Source of the DNA: Gavia stellata
Lineage: Eukaryota; Chordata; Aves; Gaviiformes; Gaviidae
Reading direction: 5' to 3'
Length of the DNA: 64,000 nucleotides
NCBI RefSeq assembly: GCF_030936135.1
Contig: NC_082599.1
Location: 6,372,847 to 6,436,846 of the forward strand
The position numbers and the translations under genes were made by a program. This document shows positions 62,653 through 64,000 of the stretch, one piece after another (the stretch's first letter is position 1; each line of letters begins with the position of its first letter). The notes beneath the pieces were generated by a model. The model did no database searches, was not told the origin of the DNA, and was given only the letters and a program-made list of their open reading frames with translations.

Positions 62653-64000
62653 GTGAGGCGGCCGCTGCCGGGCCCGCGGGGGCGGTTTTGCGGGAGGAGA
62701 GGGCGGGAGGGCTGTGAGGGGCGGCGGGCGCTGAGGGGGGGTCTGGCGGGGCGGGGGGTCCCGCTTCCCCCCTCCGGCCTGTGGTGGCTCTGGGAGGCCG
62801 AGGCCGGCACGGGAGAGGGTGTTGGGCTCGGGGCAGCGGGCCTGCGGCCACGGCGGCGGGCTCCCTGGCCCCCACCGGTTGGCTCCATCCAGGGAACTGC
62901 CACGACGGCAGGGGAGGAGCGGCCGCACCGCTCCCGGTAGGCAGTGGGTACCCGCCCGGCGGGGCCTCCCACCCGCCCCGGCGGCTTCACCGGGCTTGGA
63001 GTCTTGCCCTGTGATGTCTTGGCTGCCGGACAACCGAGGAGAACCTTTTGTGCTTCTTTCGACGAATTTTAAATACTTTTAAAGTAGTGTAGTCCTCTCT
63101 CCCTGCTCACCTCCAGATTCCCTTGACTTGAAGATTTGACTAATTTCTCTGCGGATCTTTACAGCATCTCGGCTGGGGGTTAGTTGCCACTCCAGCCGGT
63201 GTTTTCCTGAGGGTCTACGTCTCACAGTGCTGTATCTAAATGCAAATTTGTTGTAACTCCTTTGTCTGGCAAATTGTCTGCACACACGTTTGTTTAAATG
63301 TGTATCTTGGAGCTTAAAGATAGGCAGAGGTATTGCTGATAACTTATGCAACAACTGTTAACTTATCCTTTCATTTTAGTTGGTGGTCTTTCTCCCTGAA
63401 ATAAGAGTGAAAATGTTGTTGCCACGTGCTGCTTTCCAATTCATCAGCAGTTTGTGTTTCTCAGCATCCCAAGGTGTGTTTAGGGTGCTAGCGTTGTTGT
63501 GAGATCAGCTTTTGTCAGTCTCCTTAATTGAGTTAACTACATCAGAAATGACTGTTGGTCATGAAATGTCTCCTCCTTTTATGTTAAGTGCAGTTGTCTG
63601 TTCTGGAGGATGATTTTGGTGACCTACAGTATGCAGGAGACAGTAATTCTTTTTTTTTTCCCCAGGGAATTCATGCAACTTTTGATATGGTGTTGGTTTT
63701 GAAAACCAAATACTGCAGGCTTTTTTTTACAACTTACAGCTTTGTGTGGGAATCTGTATGGCTTTTAGACATCTGAACAACGTCATGAACTTCCCAATAA
63801 CTTCCATGTATTTCTTTTTGTGTAAATTTTCATCCTTGACATTGTGTTACGTGATAGTTTCATTGTAAGGCTTCTTGCGCATTATTTGGAATTGGGATGT
63901 AGGGTAAACTCTTCTTAACCTTCAGCTTGGTTCAGTATAAGCCGGCTGTTTGCTTTTGTTGCAATTTAGCATTGTGATGAAAGTTAATAATTCCTACTTC
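62653..64000 (+). other. GORASP1: GORASP1 intron 1 (start)
   Basis: It begins GTGAGG; the first 350 bases are still CpG-island, then AT-rich. No exon 2 was recognised before the window ends. Confidence 0.75.

Larger units (their letters stand above)
61900..63010. promoter_or_regulatory. CpG island, head-to-head promoter of GORASP1 and the TTC21A remnant
   Basis: GC- and CpG-rich DNA lies between the 5' end of the TTC21A remnant (- strand) and GORASP1 (+ strand), the divergent arrangement also known in human. A GTTGCTA half X-box (RFX-type, common at ciliary genes) lies at 62370-62376, next to CGTCACCGCGTCA CRE-like sites (62381-62393). No TATA box is seen. Long open frames here are composition artefacts. 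Confidence 0.7.

Noticed and set aside
61834-63033. Long open frames (up to 224 codons) on both strands in the right CpG island
   Set aside because: Low-complexity Pro/Arg/Ser sequence over a promoter and tandem repeats; only the 21-codon GORASP1 exon has homology.
1-64000. CRISPR arrays, bacterial operons, tRNA or rRNA genes
   Set aside because: None seen. Intron structure and CR1 repeats show this is vertebrate nuclear DNA, and the tandem repeats found lack the repeat-spacer pattern.

Overview
This is vertebrate nuclear DNA, almost certainly from a bird. It holds many copies of the CR1 LINE (chicken repeat 1) with the typical 3' tail of short ATTCTGTG/ATTCTATG-like repeats. Its genes are split by GT-AG introns, and two CpG-island promoters sit near the window ends. 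The gene order CSRNP1 / TTC21A / GORASP1 matches the human 3p22 block (established knowledge).

Layout. (1) 1-15.9 kb: CSRNP1 (AXUD1) on the + strand, with a GC-box CpG-island promoter, a non-coding exon 1 ending at 336, four coding exons (570 aa) and a 2.9 kb 3'UTR with AU-rich elements and a poly(A) signal at 15857. (2) 15.9-25.9 kb: intergenic, with a CR1 fragment, an ATTTT microsatellite, and a CR1 split by a 1.4 kb LTR-like insertion that carries three 133-151 bp tandem units. (3) 25.9-31.4 kb: a complete eight-exon pancreatic elastase gene (CELA1-like, 279 aa) on the - strand, with TATA box, signal peptide, activation site, His/Asp/Ser triad and poly(A) signal. (4) 31.7-39.8 kb: several CR1 copies on the - strand and AT-rich DNA. 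(5) 37.5-61.7 kb: scattered exons of TTC21A on the - strand. They include a premature stop, frame breaks and internal deletions, and most middle exons cannot be found. I read this as a decayed (unitary) pseudogene of an intraflagellar-transport TPR protein. Its introns hold a CR1 with an open 482-codon reverse transcriptase frame, an older CR1, a very old 1.8 kb CR1-type LINE, and an unidentified decayed coding-like stretch at 42.1-43.3 kb. (6) 61.9-63.0 kb: a CpG island forming a head-to-head promoter. GORASP1 (GRASP65) starts on the + strand; only exon 1 (21 codons) is inside the window.

The genes do not form a pathway. CSRNP1 is an inducible nuclear regulator, the elastase is a secreted digestive protease, TTC21A (when intact) is ciliary, and GORASP1 is a Golgi stacking protein. 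The main results are the ruin of TTC21A beside intact neighbours, the elastase gene lying between CSRNP1 and TTC21A, and the nested retroelements. Apart from the marked genes, most of the window is intron or repeat-rich intergenic DNA.
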